Shown: one piece after another, positions 1 to 9,014 of the stretch
Layout of the letters: each line of letters opens with the position of its first letter
Numbering within the stretch: position 1 is the first letter of the stretch
Assembly: GCA_900549665.1 (NCBI GenBank)
Contig: URPH01000006.1
Coordinates: 1-64,000, forward strand
DNA length: 64,000 nucleotides
DNA from: an uncultured Lachnospiraceae bacterium
Lineage (GTDB): Bacteria; Bacillota; Clostridia; Lachnospirales; Lachnospiraceae
Reading direction: 5' to 3'
The notes under the pieces: model-generated
Seen by the model: only the letters and a program-made list of their open reading frames with translations
What the model was told of the DNA's origin: nothing
The model's database searches: none
Made by a program: the position numbers and the translations under genes

Positions 1-54
1 TTAGCGCGCCAGATTGTGGCTCTGGAGGCCCAGGGTTCGAATCCCTGTATCCAC
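1..54 (+). tRNA. tRNA-His (GTG), 5' end cut off by window
   Basis: The 3' part of a tRNA starts at the window edge. The anticodon stem CCAGA/TCTGG encloses loop TTGTGGC with anticodon GTG at 16-18, followed by a T arm with GGTTCGAATCCC and the acceptor end CCACC. The CCA end is only partly templated. First of four tRNAs in a cluster. Confidence 0.9.
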
Positions 55-69
55 CTTTTTTCTTATCAT

Positions 70-141
70 TGGGCTATCGCCAAGCGGTAAGGCACAGGAC
101 TTTGACTCCTGCATTCACCAGTTCGAATCTGGTTAGCCCAG
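70..141 (+). tRNA. tRNA-Gln (TTG)
   Basis: 72-nt cloverleaf. The acceptor arms TGGGCTA and TAGCCCA pair; the anticodon loop CTTTGAC carries TTG at 102-104; the T loop is GTTCGAATC. No CCA is encoded. Confidence 0.95.
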
Positions 142-148
142 TTATTAT

Positions 149-221
149 GGGCCATTAGCTCAGGTGGTAGAGCACTTGACTTTTAATCAAGTTGTCCGGG
201 GTTCGAGTCCCCGATGGCTCA
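149..221 (+). tRNA. tRNA-Lys (TTT)
   Basis: 73-nt cloverleaf. Acceptor GGGCCAT pairs with ATGGCTC (one G-U pair), the anticodon loop CTTTTAA carries TTT at 182-184, and the T loop is GGTTCGAGTCC. No CCA is encoded. Confidence 0.95.
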
Positions 222-289
222 CTGAATTTTAGAATATCGAAGGTATTGAGTGATCAGTATTTTCGGTATTTTTTAATGAATAGAGATAT

Positions 290-369
290 GCGGGTATGGC
301 GGAATTGGCAGACGCGCTAGATTTAGGTTCTAGTGGGAGACCGTGCAGGTTCAAGTCCTGTTACCCGCA
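290..369 (+). tRNA. tRNA-Leu (TAG)
   Basis: 80-nt class II tRNA. Acceptor GCGGGTA pairs with TACCCGC; the anticodon loop TTTAGGT gives TAG; a long variable arm (TGGGAGACCGTG) marks it as Leu. Last tRNA of the cluster, directly followed by an intrinsic terminator. Confidence 0.95.
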
Positions 370-375
370 GGATAG

Positions 376-414
376 AGTCCTATATAAATCGTGAGGTTTG
401 TATAGGGCTTTTTT
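376..414 (+). terminator. Terminator of the tRNA cluster
   Basis: A 13-bp stem (AGTCCTATATAAA with TTTGTATAGGGCT, two G-U pairs) is followed by a run of T, seven bases after tRNA-Leu. Confidence 0.85.
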
Positions 415-512
415 ATGTGATCGTCCGGATGGCCGGATGCATTTTTCTTTGTATGTGAAAATAAATAAAAATAGGCACTTTGTACATTTTGGCGGTATAT
501 TATTTACACTTT

Positions 513-549
513 AAAACCGTATTGCCGATAGACAATAAACGGCTTTTTT
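513..549 (+). terminator. Hairpin plus T-run in the glgP leader
   Basis: The inverted repeat ACCGTATTG / CAATAAACGGC is followed at once by TTTTTT, and lies 50 bases before the glgP start, well after the tRNA terminator. It could terminate a short leader transcript from a promoter in 420-510, or attenuate glgP. No known riboswitch was recognised here. Confidence 0.5.
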
Positions 550-598
550 GGTACAATTTACAAGGGATTAATGTGACATTTTGAAGGAGGAACTTGAA

Positions 599-2923
599 AT
601 GACATTAGAAAGAGAAATTATCGAATCGAAAATGGAAGAACAGTTTCAGGAGATATTAAAGGTTCGTTTTAATAAAACAATTGAGGAATGTACGGACAAG
701 GAATTATACTATGGTCTGTTACAGCTGACAAAGGGACTGGCAGATGCGACAGAGCCGATCGCAGGTGACAAAAAGGTATATTATATTTCGGCTGAGTTTC
801 TGATCGGTAAATTGTTGTCCAACAACCTGATCAATCTCGGTGTATATGAAAAGCTGGATGAGATTTTCAAAAAGCACGGCAAAAAACTGGCAGCCATTGA
901 AGAACAGGAGCCGGAGCCTTCGCTTGGTAACGGTGGCCTCGGACGTCTGGCAGCCTGCTTTTTGGATTCAATCGCAACTCTCGGACTTCCCGGTGACGGT
1001 ATCGGCTTAAATTATCACTTTGGTCTGTTCAAGCAGGTTTTCAAAAACAAAAAACAGACTGCTGAAAAAAATGACTGGATCGAGCATGATTCATGGCTTC
1101 GTGATACCGACATCAGCTTTGAAGTTCCGTTTGGCAATCTGACAGTCAAATCCAAACTGTACGATATTGATGTCATCGGATACAATCACGGCATCAACAA
1201 GCTGCACTTATTTGATATTGAGAGTGTAGATGAAAGCATTGTCAAAGAGGGCATTGATTTTGACAAGGAAGATATTGCCAAAAACCTGACACTGTTTTTA
1301 TATCCCGATGATTCAGATGAAGCCGGTAATCTATTGCGTATTTACCAGCAGTATTTCATGGTCAGCAATGCCGCACAGCTGATCTTAAAAGAGTTAAAGG
1401 ACAAAAAAGTCGATTTAAGAAGGATGTACGATCACGCAGTCATCCAGATCAACGATACACATCCGACTATGGTCATTTTAGAGCTTATCCGTATTCTGAC
1501 TGAGGAAAAAGCATTTTCTATGGATGAGGCAATCGAGGTTGTCAGCAAGACCTGTGCATACACCAATCACACCATTCTTGCAGAAGCTCTGGAAAAATGG
1601 CCGCTTGCTTATTTAGAAAAGGTTGTACCGCAGCTTGTGCCGATCATCAAAGAGCTTGATCAACGCATCGCAGCAAAATATGATGATGAAAAAGTACAGA
1701 TCATCGATAAGGATGGCAGAGTGCACATGGCTCACATCGACATCCATTTCGGTTTTTCCGTAAATGGTGTTGCAGCTATTCATACTGAGATTTTAAAAGA
1801 AACAGAGTTAAATCATTTTTACAAGATTTATCCTGAGAAATTCAACAACAAGACCAATGGTATCACATTCCGCAGATGGCTGCTTTCCTGCAACAGACCG
1901 CTCACCGGACTGTTGTCAGATACGATCGGTGATGGATTTAAAAAGGATGCATCCGAGCTTGAAAAACTGCTTTCCAAGATCAATGATGCCGGTGTATTAA
2001 ATCAGATTGATGATATCAAAAAACAAAAGAAGAAAGAGCTTGCAGATTATGTCAAAGAAGTGGAAGGCGTGACATTGAATACCAATTCCATCTTTGATAT
2101 CCAGATCAAGCGACTTCATGAGTACAAACGCCAGCAGATGAATGCACTCTATATTATCCACAAATATCTGGAGATCAAGAGTGGCAAAAAGCCGTCTACA
2201 CCGATCACCTTTATCTTTGGGGCCAAGGCTGCTCCGGCATATGTCATTGCACAGGACATTATCCATCTGATCCTGTGTCTGCAGGAAATCGTCAATAACG
2301 ATCCGGATGTATCGCCGTATATGCAGGTGCTCATGGTAGAAAACTACAATGTAAGCTATGCTGAAAAATTAATTCCGGCATGTGATATTTCCGAACAGAT
2401 TTCATTGGCATCCAAGGAAGCCTCCGGTACCGGCAATATGAAGTTTATGTTAAACGGTGCAGTGACAATCGGAACCTCCGACGGAGCTAATGTGGAAATT
2501 CATGAGCTGGTCGGCGATGACAATATTTATATCTTTGGTGAAAAATCCGAACAGGTTATCCGGCATTATGAAAAAGCAGATTATGTGTCAAAGAAGTTTT
2601 ATGACAATGACCCGATGATCAAGGAAGCTGTTGATTTTATCGTAAGTGATACGGTACTGGCTGTCGGCGACAAGGAAAATCTGGAAAGATTGTACAATGA
2701 GTTACTTAACAAAGACTGGTTTATGACCTTACTTGATTTAAGAGATTATATCGTGACCAAGGACCGGATGTTTGCGGATTATCTGGATCGTGAAAAATGG
2801 AAGAAGATGATGCTTACCAATATTGCCAAGGCCGGCTTCTTCTCATCTGACCGTACGATTGCAGAGTACAATCGTGACATCTGGAAGATGATACCTTCTT
2901 TCAATGAAGAGATTGGTAAATAA
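599..2923 (+). CDS. glgP: Glycogen/maltodextrin phosphorylase
   Basis: Cytosolic PLP enzyme that releases glucose-1-phosphate from alpha-1,4-glucans. The 774 residues cover the whole GT35 family: N-terminal YYISAEFLIGK, glycine-rich SLGNGGLGRLAACFLDS near residue 105, INDTHPTM, KTNGITFRRW, IKRLHEYKRQ, and the PLP-lysine motif EASGTGNMKFMLNGA with Lys near residue 615. ATG 599 is chosen over an in-frame TTG at 581 because AAGGAGG at 584-590 sits 8 bases before it; the TTG would lie upstream of that ribosome site. The next gene is malQ, 89 bases downstream, so the pair forms a glucan-degradation unit. Length is normal for the short bacterial form. Confidence 0.95.
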   Translation: MTLEREIIESKMEEQFQEILKVRFNKTIEECTDKELYYGLLQLTKGLADATEPIAGDKKVYYISAEFLIGKLLSNNLINLGVYEKLDEIFKKHGKKLAAIEEQEPEPSLGNGGLGRLAACFLDSIATLGLPGDGIGLNYHFGLFKQVFKNKKQTAEKNDWIEHDSWLRDTDISFEVPFGNLTVKSKLYDIDVIGYNHGINKLHLFDIESVDESIVKEGIDFDKEDIAKNLTLFLYPDDSDEAGNLLRIYQQYFMVSNAAQLILKELKDKKVDLRRMYDHAVIQINDTHPTMVILELIRILTEEKAFSMDEAIEVVSKTCAYTNHTILAEALEKWPLAYLEKVVPQLVPIIKELDQRIAAKYDDEKVQIIDKDGRVHMAHIDIHFGFSVNGVAAIHTEILKETELNHFYKIYPEKFNNKTNGITFRRWLLSCNRPLTGLLSDTIGDGFKKDASELEKLLSKINDAGVLNQIDDIKKQKKKELADYVKEVEGVTLNTNSIFDIQIKRLHEYKRQQMNALYIIHKYLEIKSGKKPSTPITFIFGAKAAPAYVIAQDIIHLILCLQEIVNNDPDVSPYMQVLMVENYNVSYAEKLIPACDISEQISLASKEASGTGNMKFMLNGAVTIGTSDGANVEIHELVGDDNIYIFGEKSEQVIRHYEKADYVSKKFYDNDPMIKEAVDFIVSDTVLAVGDKENLERLYNELLNKDWFMTLLDLRDYIVTKDRMFADYLDREKWKKMMLTNIAKAGFFSSDRTIAEYNRDIWKMIPSFNEEIGK

Positions 2924-3012
2924 TTGCACATAAATTGTGTATGACAGTCTGGTAAATGCTGACGGTATGGGCAGCGATTGCCGGACAGAGCAGAAAATAA
3001 GGTGGGAATACT

Positions 3013-4503
3013 ATGAGAAAATGTGGCGTTTTGTGTCCGATCTTCAGTCTGCCGTCCCCTTATGGGATTGGCACGATGGGAAAAAGTGCATATGAATTTG
3101 TGGATTTGTTGAAAAAAGCAGGTCAGAGCTACTGGCAGATTTTGCCGCTCGGACAGACCGGATATGGTGATTCGCCCTATCAGTCATTTTCAACCTTTGC
3201 AGGCAATCCTTATTTTATCGATCTGGATATACTGCGTGCGGAAGGTCTTTTAACTCTCACAGAGTGTGAAGAGGTAGAGGTTTGCGACAATCCGGCATAT
3301 ATTGATTATGAAAAAATGTACAACAGCCGTTACCGGGTGCTCAGGAAGGCTTTTGCGCGATTTGATGAAAAGAGTGCCAAAAAGTATGACAGATTTGAAA
3401 AAAACAATGCTGTATGGCTTGATGATTATGCACTTTATATGGCCTGCAAGGCACATTTTGACCAGAAACCTTGGACGGAGTGGGATGAGGACATCCGGCT
3501 TCGTAAAAAGAAGGCTTTAAAGTCATATCGGGAAGAGCTTGCAGAGGAAATCCGTTTCTGGAAGTTTTTGCAGTATTATTTTTTGAGACAGTGGAAAAAA
3601 TTAAAGAAATATGCCAATAAAAACGGCATTGAGATCATCGGTGATATTCCGATTTATGTAGCTTTTGACAGTGCCGATACCTGGGCCAATCCTGAATTGT
3701 TCCAGTTGGATGCAAAAGGATATCCGGTTGCTGTGGCAGGATGTCCGCCGGATGTATTCAGTGCGACAGGACAGCTTTGGGGCAACCCTTTGTATGACTG
3801 GACGTATCACAAGCATACCGATTTTGCATGGTGGATGGAGCGTATTGCCCATTGTTACCGGTTATATGATGTGGTGAGAATTGATCATTTCAGAGGCTTT
3901 GAAGCTTATTATGCAATTCCCTACGGTGATCCGACGGCTGAGTACGGACATTGGGAAAAAGGACCGGACTATGCTTTGTTTGCACGTATGAAAGAGGTGC
4001 TTGGAGAACGCAAGGTGATCGCCGAAGATCTGGGCTTTTTGACCAAAGAGGTTCATGAACTTGTCAGAAGAACAGGCTATCCCGGTATGAAGATCATCGA
4101 ATTTGCTTTTTCCGATTATCAGGACAATGATTATCTGCCTCACAATTATGTGAAAAACTGTATCGTGTATACAGGAACCCACGACAATGAAACGCTGGAA
4201 GGTTATATTCATAATCTGTCCAAAAAGGATATGCAGTTTATCAAGGAATATTGTGACTGCAATTCCGAAAAGAAGCTTTCAAAAGCGCTGATCCGGATTG
4301 CCTTGATGAGCGCGGCGGATACAGCCATTATCCCCATTCAGGATTATCTGGGACTGGGAAATGAAGCACGTATCAACGAGCCTTCAACACTTGGCGATAA
4401 CTGGAAGTGGAGACTTGTGGACGGACAGTTTACAGAAGAGACTGCCAAGGAAATGGCAGCACTTGCCAAGATCAGCTTCCGGGCACCAAAGAAAGTAAAG
4501 TAA
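3013..4503 (+). CDS. malQ: 4-alpha-glucanotransferase (amylomaltase)
   Basis: 496-residue GH77 enzyme that transfers alpha-1,4-glucan segments between maltodextrins, making chains long enough for the phosphorylase encoded just upstream. Seen: SYWQILPLGQTGYGDSPYQ near the N terminus, IGDIPIYVAFDSAD, the nucleophile region VVRIDHFRGF (Asp near 291), acid/base region IAEDLGFLT (Glu near 338) and TGTHDNETLEG with the third carboxylate. The C-terminal RINEPSTLGDNWKWR is typical. GGTGGG precedes the ATG by about 7 bases. Probably co-transcribed with glgP; no terminator lies between them. Confidence 0.96.
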   Translation: MRKCGVLCPIFSLPSPYGIGTMGKSAYEFVDLLKKAGQSYWQILPLGQTGYGDSPYQSFSTFAGNPYFIDLDILRAEGLLTLTECEEVEVCDNPAYIDYEKMYNSRYRVLRKAFARFDEKSAKKYDRFEKNNAVWLDDYALYMACKAHFDQKPWTEWDEDIRLRKKKALKSYREELAEEIRFWKFLQYYFLRQWKKLKKYANKNGIEIIGDIPIYVAFDSADTWANPELFQLDAKGYPVAVAGCPPDVFSATGQLWGNPLYDWTYHKHTDFAWWMERIAHCYRLYDVVRIDHFRGFEAYYAIPYGDPTAEYGHWEKGPDYALFARMKEVLGERKVIAEDLGFLTKEVHELVRRTGYPGMKIIEFAFSDYQDNDYLPHNYVKNCIVYTGTHDNETLEGYIHNLSKKDMQFIKEYCDCNSEKKLSKALIRIALMSAADTAIIPIQDYLGLGNEARINEPSTLGDNWKWRLVDGQFTEETAKEMAALAKISFRAPKKVK

Positions 4504-4511
4504 AATCAGAT

Positions 4512-5033
4512 TTAGGTCAAAGTAAATCTGGCACTTCCACGGCTCATGTTGGAATTGTGATAAGCTTTGTTGCTTGTGACATCTTCCAAAAACCAGTCTG
4601 GTGCGATAAATGCATTGGCGAGCTCGATGGAGGGAAATTCCACCTCGGCCATGATAAGGCCGCTTGGAACTTCAAAGACATCCAGTTCAATTTTTAAATG
4701 TAATGAATCCGGTATGGAATCCATGCCGGATTTTTTTAATACAGTCATATCAAATGCCGGATTGGTAAGAGGAATAACATAACGGGATTTTTTGATGATC
4801 AGACCGTCGGATTTGGCAACCAGATGCTCGTAGCCCTCTTTCGTCAGCGGCAGATTGGCCTCTTCCCTTGCCAACAGGCCTTTCCCTTTATAGGTCAGAT
4901 AATATTTGTCGTTTTCTTTTCTTACACGGACAACTGGATCAGTGCAGAGATAGCCCTGCTCAAGCTGTAGGCAGGTGTAGCTTTCTAAATCTTTGGGTAG
5001 TTGACGGATTGTGAATTTGCGTTCGATTTCCAT
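4512..5033 (-). CDS. CYTH-domain protein (triphosphate tunnel family)
   Basis: 173 residues beginning MEIERKF, the hallmark ExExK-like start of CYTH / triphosphate-tunnel enzymes, followed by VRVRKENDKYYLTYKGKG, KKSRYVIP and a C-terminal AEVEFPSIELA region with acidic metal ligands. Family members are inorganic triphosphatases, thiamine triphosphatases or class IV adenylate cyclases, and the substrate cannot be told from sequence. An upstream in-frame ATG at 5051 is rejected because AAAAGGAG lies between it and ATG 5033. Convergent with malQ, 8 bases between stops. Confidence 0.85.
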   Translation of the reverse strand: MEIERKFTIRQLPKDLESYTCLQLEQGYLCTDPVVRVRKENDKYYLTYKGKGLLAREEANLPLTKEGYEHLVAKSDGLIIKKSRYVIPLTNPAFDMTVLKKSGMDSIPDSLHLKIELDVFEVPSGLIMAEVEFPSIELANAFIAPDWFLEDVTSNKAYHNSNMSRGSARFTLT

Positions 5034-5208
5034 GGGACTCCTTTTTGGCAACGCGTTTTTGTGTGGGGCCCGGTCAAAAGAGCTTTTTTTAAGATAGCAT
5101 TTTGAGTGAGGGGTGTGTCCTACGCGTCTGGTTATTTTTTTCTATAATCATAATATATAAGATGAGGGTCGGTGTAAATAGTCTGGCGGAATAAAGTTGT
5201 TGAGATAG

Positions 5209-5649
5209 GGGAAGATCAAAAACCATCGAATCTACAGTAGCAAACTGCGCCTTTCTGTGCTAGACTTAACGCATATAGAACTGGCGACAAAAGAGGATCA
5301 GCTTTATCATATAGATTACTGGGCTTCGCTTTTTAAAGCCACAACATGGGAGGAGATCAAGATGCTTGCACAGAAAGACGGAATGATAAAAGAAGCAACC
5401 GATACGATTATTCAGCTTACGCAGGATGAGCAGATCCGCCAGCGTTGTGAGGCCAGAGCTGATTACCTGTATTGGCAGAAGATCGAAGAGAATTATAAGA
5501 AAAAGCTGGAAGAGACCAATAAACAGCTGATGGAAGATAATAAGCAGTTGACAGATGAAAAACAACAGCTGCTTGCAGCCAACGAAGAAAAAGACGCTCT
5601 GATCGCCGAGCTGAAACAGCAACTCCAGCAGGTTGAGAAGAAAAACTGA
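5209..5649 (+). pseudogene. C-terminal remnant of Rpn/PD-(D/E)XK putative transposase
   Basis: The open frame encodes the C-terminal third of the Rpn-type recombination-promoting nuclease family common in Clostridia: YSSKLRLSVLDLTHIELA, then IDYWASLFKATTWEEIKMLA, and a Glu/Lys/Gln-rich coiled coil to the stop. The similarity runs upstream of the GTG at 5257 to a stop codon (TAG 5206-5208), and the nuclease core is absent, so the gene is 5'-truncated. There is no convincing ribosome site. It lies between a CYTH gene and a DJ-1 gene, as a decayed mobile-type element would. Expression from the GTG cannot be excluded. Confidence 0.7.
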
Positions 5650-5701
5650 TACATCTAAGATAAAAACATCAATTACTAATAAAAAGAAAAGAGGATATAT
5701 C

Positions 5702-6247
5702 ATGGCAAAATTAGGAATATTTTTAGCAACCGGATTTGAAGAATGTGAGGCATTAAATGTAGTGGATGTCTGCAGAAGAGCAGGACTTTCCATTGATACA
5801 ATTTCTATCACCGACGATAAGACAGTGGTGAGTTCGCATCAGGTGCCGGTTGTGGCTGATCTGACACTTCGTGAGGTTGATTTTGATGCATTGGATATGA
5901 TCATTTTACCGGGCGGGATGCCGGGAACCAAAAATCTGGAGGCATGTGAGCCTTTGATGAAACAATTGGACAGATTTTATGAGGAGAAAAAATGCATCAG
6001 CGCGATCTGCGCAGCTCCGAGCATTTTTGGACACAGAGGTTATTTAAAGGGGAGAGAGGCTATTTCCTATCCTGGCTTTGAAAGTCATCTGGAAGGTGCG
6101 AAGATCGTCAAGGAACCGGTTGTCGTTTCTGATTTTATTACAACATCCAGAGGTCTTGGAACAGCGCTTGATTTTGGATTTGCGATCATAGCAAGATATT
6201 GCGGAGAGGAAAAAGCAAAAGAAATAGCAGAGGCAATTGTATATTAA
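5702..6247 (+). CDS. DJ-1/PfpI (ThiJ/YajL) family protein
   Basis: 181 residues covering one full DJ-1 domain: GIFLATGFEECEALNVVDVCRRAG, DMIILPGGMPGTKNL, and the nucleophile-elbow cysteine in ISAICAAPSIFG, ending with TTSRGLGTALDFGFAI. Members act as small-molecule glyoxalases, deglycases or stress chaperones, and which applies here is not evident. ATG 5702 follows AAGAGG; a longer frame from 5633 overlaps the Rpn remnant and has no support. A strong terminator follows. Confidence 0.92.
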   Translation: MAKLGIFLATGFEECEALNVVDVCRRAGLSIDTISITDDKTVVSSHQVPVVADLTLREVDFDALDMIILPGGMPGTKNLEACEPLMKQLDRFYEEKKCISAICAAPSIFGHRGYLKGREAISYPGFESHLEGAKIVKEPVVVSDFITTSRGLGTALDFGFAIIARYCGEEKAKEIAEAIVY

Positions 6248-6254
6248 TCAATCA

Positions 6255-6283
6255 AAAAGCCCGGAAATGATTTCCGGGCTTTT
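6255..6283. terminator. Bidirectional terminator between DJ-1 gene and SASP gene
   Basis: Perfect 13-bp inverted repeat AAAAGCCCGGAAA / TTTCCGGGCTTTT with a 3-base loop. A-run and T-run flank both sides, so it can end transcripts from both convergent genes. Confidence 0.9.
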
Positions 6284-6311
6284 CGTGTCTTTCGACAGGA
6301 TCAGGATGAAA

Positions 6312-6509
6312 TTACTTCATCTGTTCTTCCTGCTTTTTGATCATTCTTTTTACCATTTCGCCACCGACAGATCCGGCTTCACGAGATGTTAAGTCGCCAT
6401 TGTAACCCTCTTTTAAGTTTACACCGAGTTCGCTTGCAACTTCTGTTTTGAAACGATCCATAGCAGATTTAGCGTCTTTTTTGCTTGTGCTATTGTTACT
6501 TGATGCCAT
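6312..6509 (-). CDS. Alpha/beta-type small acid-soluble spore protein
   Basis: 65 residues with the two conserved SASP motifs: AMDRFKTEVASELGV, and GYNGDLTSREAGSVGGEMVKRMI, which includes the protease-cleavage region. These proteins coat and protect DNA in the dormant spore. GGAGG lies 8 bases before the ATG. Its presence is direct evidence that the organism belongs to a sporulating lineage. A CATATAT element upstream resembles a sigma-G -10 box, but the spacing to a -35 is not convincing. Confidence 0.93.
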   Translation of the reverse strand: MASSNNSTSKKDAKSAMDRFKTEVASELGVNLKEGYNGDLTSREAGSVGGEMVKRMIKKQEEQMK

Positions 6510-6672
6510 AGCTTTTTACCTCCATATATGATATATATTCTTAAGATAAGATCCACACTTACCTTAAGAACAGATACCATTCTTTTGGTTATGTGTTTCA
6601 ACTTATCTTGACATTAGTATTGGCATCAGGATAAAATTTATGAATGGAATTTTAAGGAAAAAAGGAGTTTTC

Positions 6673-7620
6673 ATGAAATATTATTTTGCGCCCTTTGAAG
6701 GCATTTCATGGTATTTATATAGAAATCTTGCCGCAAAGCACTTTGAGGCAGCAGACGTTTATGTGACACCGTTTATTGCGCCAAATCAGATGCGAAGCAT
6801 CCGTGAAACGGATAAAAGAGATATTCTGCCCAAGCACAATCAGGGGCTGCATGTGATTCCGCAGCTCATTGGAAACAGGGCGGATGAACTGATCGATACG
6901 GCCAATCAGATTTATGATATGGGATATGATGAGATCAATCTCAATTTTGGTTGTCCTTCCGGAACGGTCGTTGCCAAAAAGAAAGGTGCCGGAATATTAA
7001 GAGACACTTATTTTATGGAGAAATTTTTATATGAGGTATTTGAAGGCTTATCCAATCATATGAAAATTTCCGTAAAAACCAGGATTGGTGTTGAAGATGC
7101 TTCAGAATGGGAAGAGATACTTTCTGTTTTTAATCAGTTTAAGCTCTCAGAGCTGATCGTGCATGCGAGGGTCCGCAAGGATTTTTATAAAGGGATTCCT
7201 GACTGGGATGCTTTTTCCTATGCCATGCAAAACAGTACCAATCCCCTCTGCTATAACGGAGATATTTTTACGGTGGCCGATTATGAAAGGCTGTGTGAGC
7301 ATTTTCCTGATTTAAAGGCAGTCATGCTTGGCCGTGGCATGCTTGCCGATCCGGCATTGTTGGAAGAAATCAAGGGGCATGGAAGTCTTGATAAAAAACG
7401 TCTGAGAGATTTTCATGATGAAATGCTTTCCATGTATCAGGACAATTTGCATGGGGATATTACTGTGCTTCATAAAATGAAAGAAATCTGGCGCTACTGG
7501 GCAATGTCCTTGGATAAAGGAGATGCTTATTTTAAATCAATTGGGAAATGTAAGAGCCTTTTAGAATATAAAGCGGTTGTAAATGCCTTGTTTGCAGAGT
7601 GTAAAATCAGGGAAATATAG
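6673..7620 (+). CDS. tRNA-dihydrouridine synthase family protein
   Basis: 315-residue FMN enzyme that reduces uridine to dihydrouridine in tRNA. Seen: APFEGISWYLYRNL at the N terminus, VYVTPFIAPNQ, NLNFGCPSGTVVAKKKGAG with the catalytic Cys, KTRIGVED, LIVHARVRKDFYKG, YNGDIF and VMLGRGMLADPAL. It is a divergent Dus branch (the usual first motif reads APM.G.T). ATG 6673 is used because AAAGGAG precedes it by 6 bases; the frame opens earlier at 6640. Confidence 0.92.
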   Translation: MKYYFAPFEGISWYLYRNLAAKHFEAADVYVTPFIAPNQMRSIRETDKRDILPKHNQGLHVIPQLIGNRADELIDTANQIYDMGYDEINLNFGCPSGTVVAKKKGAGILRDTYFMEKFLYEVFEGLSNHMKISVKTRIGVEDASEWEEILSVFNQFKLSELIVHARVRKDFYKGIPDWDAFSYAMQNSTNPLCYNGDIFTVADYERLCEHFPDLKAVMLGRGMLADPALLEEIKGHGSLDKKRLRDFHDEMLSMYQDNLHGDITVLHKMKEIWRYWAMSLDKGDAYFKSIGKCKSLLEYKAVVNALFAECKIREI

Positions 7621-7711
7621 TTGGCAGAGTATAAAACCACCCTTTTAGGGTGGTGTGTGTGCCGGAATGAAATGATATTATAATGTCATGTGTAATAGGT
7701 TTAGTAAATAT

Positions 7712-7766
7712 AAACCACAGGAAAATTCTACTTGATGACAGCATGAATTTTCTTGTGGTTTTTTGT
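7712..7766 (+). terminator. Terminator downstream of the Dus gene
   Basis: Perfect 17-bp inverted repeat (AAACCACAGGAAAATTC / GAATTTTCTTGTGGTTT, one G-U pair) with a 16-base loop, followed by TTTTT. It may also end the minus-strand operon 7787-9779. Confidence 0.85.
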
Positions 7767-7786
7767 TTGTGATATATTCTGCTGCA

Positions 7787-8191
7787 TTATTTATAGGGTG
7801 CCAGCATATCGTCTATCTCATCAATTATGTACTGCAGGGATCCTGCATTTTCTCTGTCTGTTTCCATGTTTTTTAAATAAACATCTGCATACCGGCCGGT
7901 GGGATCTGCATAATAGCAGGAGGCGCTGTGCCAGTAATCGGAAGCTGCATAGACCTCTTTGTATTCCGCGCCATCAACACCATCAGCCTGATTTCTGACG
8001 CTGTATTCGTAAGCTCTGCCATATTCATGATAGTCCAGCGCATTGAGCAGCGTGCTCGGAGGATAGGTGTAGGGTGTGGCAATATCCGCATACTTTAAAA
8101 TAAAGTTCACTGCGAGAATGACAATGGTAATGCTGAGTATGATATAAGGGATTAAAAATTTCTTCGGAATAGATGTTTTTTTATTGTTCAT
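7787..8191 (-). CDS. Membrane-anchored protein of unknown function (operon gene 3)
   Basis: 134 residues: short basic N terminus, one hydrophobic segment near 12-32 (FLIPYIILSITIVILAVNF), then about 100 hydrophilic residues rich in Tyr, Asp and Ala that should lie outside the cell. No known domain was recognised. Its start overlaps the end of the upstream gene by 11 bases, and GAGGGG precedes the ATG, so it is translationally coupled. Unlike its two partners it lacks a zinc ribbon. Confidence 0.8.
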   Translation of the reverse strand: MNNKKTSIPKKFLIPYIILSITIVILAVNFILKYADIATPYTYPPSTLLNALDYHEYGRAYEYSVRNQADGVDGAEYKEVYAASDYWHSASCYYADPTGRYADVYLKNMETDRENAGSLQYIIDEIDDMLAPYK

Positions 8192-8981
8192 CGCTTAGCC
8201 CCTCACTTTCATATACTTCTTCTAACATCAGGATCTGTCTGGTCTTGGAGGTCTCTTTAAACTGTGCAAGCTTTTCTTCATCAAAATGACAGTATGTCAT
8301 CAGATAATTGTCCATATTGTCCATCATCTGCTGGTAGCTGTCCATGTGCTTTTGTTCAAAAACTTCCGGGTGATCATAGGATAAATAAGGATCCTGATTC
8401 AAAACCTGTTCGTAAAGCTTGGATATCTGATTGTATGCTTCCACCACATATTCAATTCGCTGTAGGCGGTTTTCATCACCGTAATAATCCGGACCGTAAT
8501 CTTTTATGGTAAAAAACGGAAGATTGTTGGTAAAGGATTCATAGGATGCGCAGAAACGGTATAACACATTGTATTCTGCTAAATAGGTGTCATCACCATA
8601 ATACAGATTGTTTTCGGAATAATAATAGTAGAGGCGTTCAAATTCGCCATCCGTTTCAAACTGGTCCAGTGCCTTTGCGTGTTGGGTAATGTGCCGTTCG
8701 ACGTTTTTTTGGTTAAAAAAGTGATAGATGCTGTAGTTTGCGGATATGCCGACCAGCAATAATAGATTGACGGCAATCAGGATGCAGAGCACTGTGATAT
8801 AGGAAGCCTTTTTGCTAAAGCGCTTGTTTTCCTCCACGACATCATCACGTACGTACTGAAATTCCTGCCGGAAACGGTTCATATCACTCCGGTGCTGCTC
8901 AAACTGTTTTTTCTGCATGCCGCAGTGCGGACATACAGGCGATTCAATATCAATATTGGCACCGCAAAATTCACATTTCAT
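8181..8981 (-). CDS. Zinc-ribbon membrane protein of unknown function (operon gene 2)
   Basis: 266 residues. The N terminus has a CxxC-x10-CxxC zinc ribbon (Cys 3, 6, 17, 20), then a polar linker with coiled-coil character, one transmembrane segment near 61-80, and a largely helical, acidic and Tyr-rich exterior domain of about 185 residues. The ribbon would stay in the cytoplasm. Same architecture as the neighbour at 9015-9779, suggesting old duplication, but the exterior domains differ. AGAGGAG precedes the ATG. Function unknown. Confidence 0.85.
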   Translation of the reverse strand: MKCEFCGANIDIESPVCPHCGMQKKQFEQHRSDMNRFRQEFQYVRDDVVEENKRFSKKASYITVLCILIAVNLLLLVGISANYSIYHFFNQKNVERHITQHAKALDQFETDGEFERLYYYYSENNLYYGDDTYLAEYNVLYRFCASYESFTNNLPFFTIKDYGPDYYGDENRLQRIEYVVEAYNQISKLYEQVLNQDPYLSYDHPEVFEQKHMDSYQQMMDNMDNYLMTYCHFDEEKLAQFKETSKTRQILMLEEVYESEGLSDEQ

Positions 8982-9014
8982 TGATCAAATCTCCTCTGTT
9001 TTAATGTAGTAGGG

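Noticed and set aside
5266..5811. 181-residue minus-strand frame
   Set aside because: It mirrors the coiled-coil of the Rpn remnant and the DJ-1 gene start; the hydrophobic run comes from reading Glu/Lys codons backwards.
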